Assembly: GCA_002385825.1 (NCBI GenBank)
Contig: DGEG01000064.1
Span: 1-6,296 of the forward strand
DNA length: 6,296 nucleotides
Origin: Firmicutes bacterium UBA3932
Lineage (GTDB): Bacteria > Bacillota > Clostridia > Peptostreptococcales > Anaerovoracaceae
Direction of reading: 5' to 3'
Below, in pieces: positions 5,713 to 6,296 of this stretch. Position 1 is the first letter of the stretch; every line of letters starts with the position of its first letter. The position numbers were made by a program, and so were the translations under genes. The notes beneath the pieces are model-generated. The model was not told the DNA's origin. It made no database searches and saw only the letters and a list, made by a program, of their open reading frames with translations.

Positions 5713-6296
5713 TTGAGAAAACCTTTTATAGCCGGAAATTGGAAAATGCACAAAACGGTAGAAGAAGCGGCTGAATTTGCTCGAAGGTTTAAAGAGCTGT
5801 ACGTGCCTTCGGATGTGCAGGTGGCAATATGTGCGCCCTTCACCCAGTTAAGCCTGTTGGTGGAGGCTTTCAAGGGAACGGGCATCAAAGTGGGCGCCCA
5901 GAACATGCACTACGAGGAACAAGGCGCCTTCACCGGCGAAATATCGGGCGCCATGTTGAAGGAATTGGGAGTGGACTACTGTATTATCGGTCATTCCGAG
6001 AGAAGACAATACTTTGGAGAGACGGATGAGACGGTAAAAAAGAAATTGCATGCCGCCTTTAAGAACGGTATCCTTCCCATACTCTGCGTAGGGGAAGTGC
6101 TCAATGAAAGAGAGGAAGGAAGAGCTTTAGAGGTGGTTACCCTTCAGATGAAGGCTGCTCTGAAAGGGCTTGATGCGGATCAAGTGAAGAAGCTCACCAT
6201 AGCATATGAGCCTGTATGGGCCATCGGAACGGGACGCAATGCTACGCCGGAGCAAGCCGACGAGATGTGCGGTCATATCCGCAGCGTCATTGCGGG
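5713..6296 (+). CDS. tpiA: Triosephosphate isomerase, 3' end beyond window
   Basis: Interconverts dihydroxyacetone phosphate and glyceraldehyde 3-phosphate, feeding gap. The first 194 codons are present out of a usual total of about 250; the frame is open to the window edge. Starting at TTG 5713, the protein begins (M)RKPFIAGNWKMHK, with the active-site Asn9 and Lys11 of the NWK motif. The electrophilic His94 lies in IIGHSERRQYFGE, and the catalytic base Glu166 begins the intact flexible-loop signature EPVWAIGTG (166-174). Both phosphate- and substrate-contacting regions visible so far are normal. TTG is chosen because a perfect AGGAGG lies 8 bases upstream and the sequence starts exactly where the family does; no ATG is available upstream of the NWK motif. 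It is the third gene of the gap-pgk-tpi run, and the usual next genes in Firmicutes (phosphoglycerate mutase and enolase) would lie outside the window. Confidence 0.95.
   Translation, partial: MRKPFIAGNWKMHKTVEEAAEFARRFKELYVPSDVQVAICAPFTQLSLLVEAFKGTGIKVGAQNMHYEEQGAFTGEISGAMLKELGVDYCIIGHSERRQYFGETDETVKKKLHAAFKNGILPILCVGEVLNEREEGRALEVVTLQMKAALKGLDADQVKKLTIAYEPVWAIGTGRNATPEQADEMCGHIRSVIA

Noticed and set aside
1..6296. A hidden novel system, mobile element, CRISPR array or transferred island
   Set aside because: All genes except the 14-codon fragment at the left edge belong to well-known housekeeping families with similar composition, and there are no long repeats, integrase or transposase genes or tRNA attachment sites.

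Overview
The window looks like ordinary chromosomal core DNA from a low-to-moderate GC Gram-positive anaerobe, probably class Clostridia in the Firmicutes. The main reasons are strong AGGAGG-type ribosome binding sites, sigma-A-like promoter hexamers, a gapA-type glyceraldehyde-3-phosphate dehydrogenase in a gap-pgk-tpi run, and sigma-54 next to the glycolytic operon. I cannot name a genus from the sequence alone.

Left part, minus strand: a short homoserine dehydrogenase gene (hom, 1060 down to 41), followed by an overlapping downstream gene that leaves the window after 14 codons. The two share an ATGA junction and probably form an operon. The hom product has a complete catalytic core but stops where the C-terminal ACT regulatory domain of many bacterial homologues would begin.

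Middle, plus strand: a 217-base divergent intergenic region carries back-to-back sigma-A-like promoters inside an 8-bp inverted repeat. It is followed by trmL (wobble-base tRNA 2'-O-methyltransferase, SPOUT family). After a 175-base gap with two hairpins, an extended -10 promoter and a hairpin leader comes rpoN (sigma-54), full length with an intact RpoN box.

Right part, plus strand: 89 bases after rpoN begins the lower-glycolysis cluster gap, pgk, tpi. The spacings are 14 and 35 bases and each gene has its own ribosome binding site. The tpi gene starts with TTG and runs off the right edge. Together these enzymes interconvert the triose phosphates and carry glyceraldehyde 3-phosphate through to 3-phosphoglycerate, yielding NADH and one ATP per triose. 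The repressor gene cggR, which often sits directly before gap in Firmicutes, is absent and rpoN occupies that place.

I found no mobile elements, CRISPR arrays, RNA genes or clearly new system. The points worth a second look are the ACT-less Hom with its coupled unknown neighbour, the rpoN-gap junction without cggR, and the overlapping divergent promoters.
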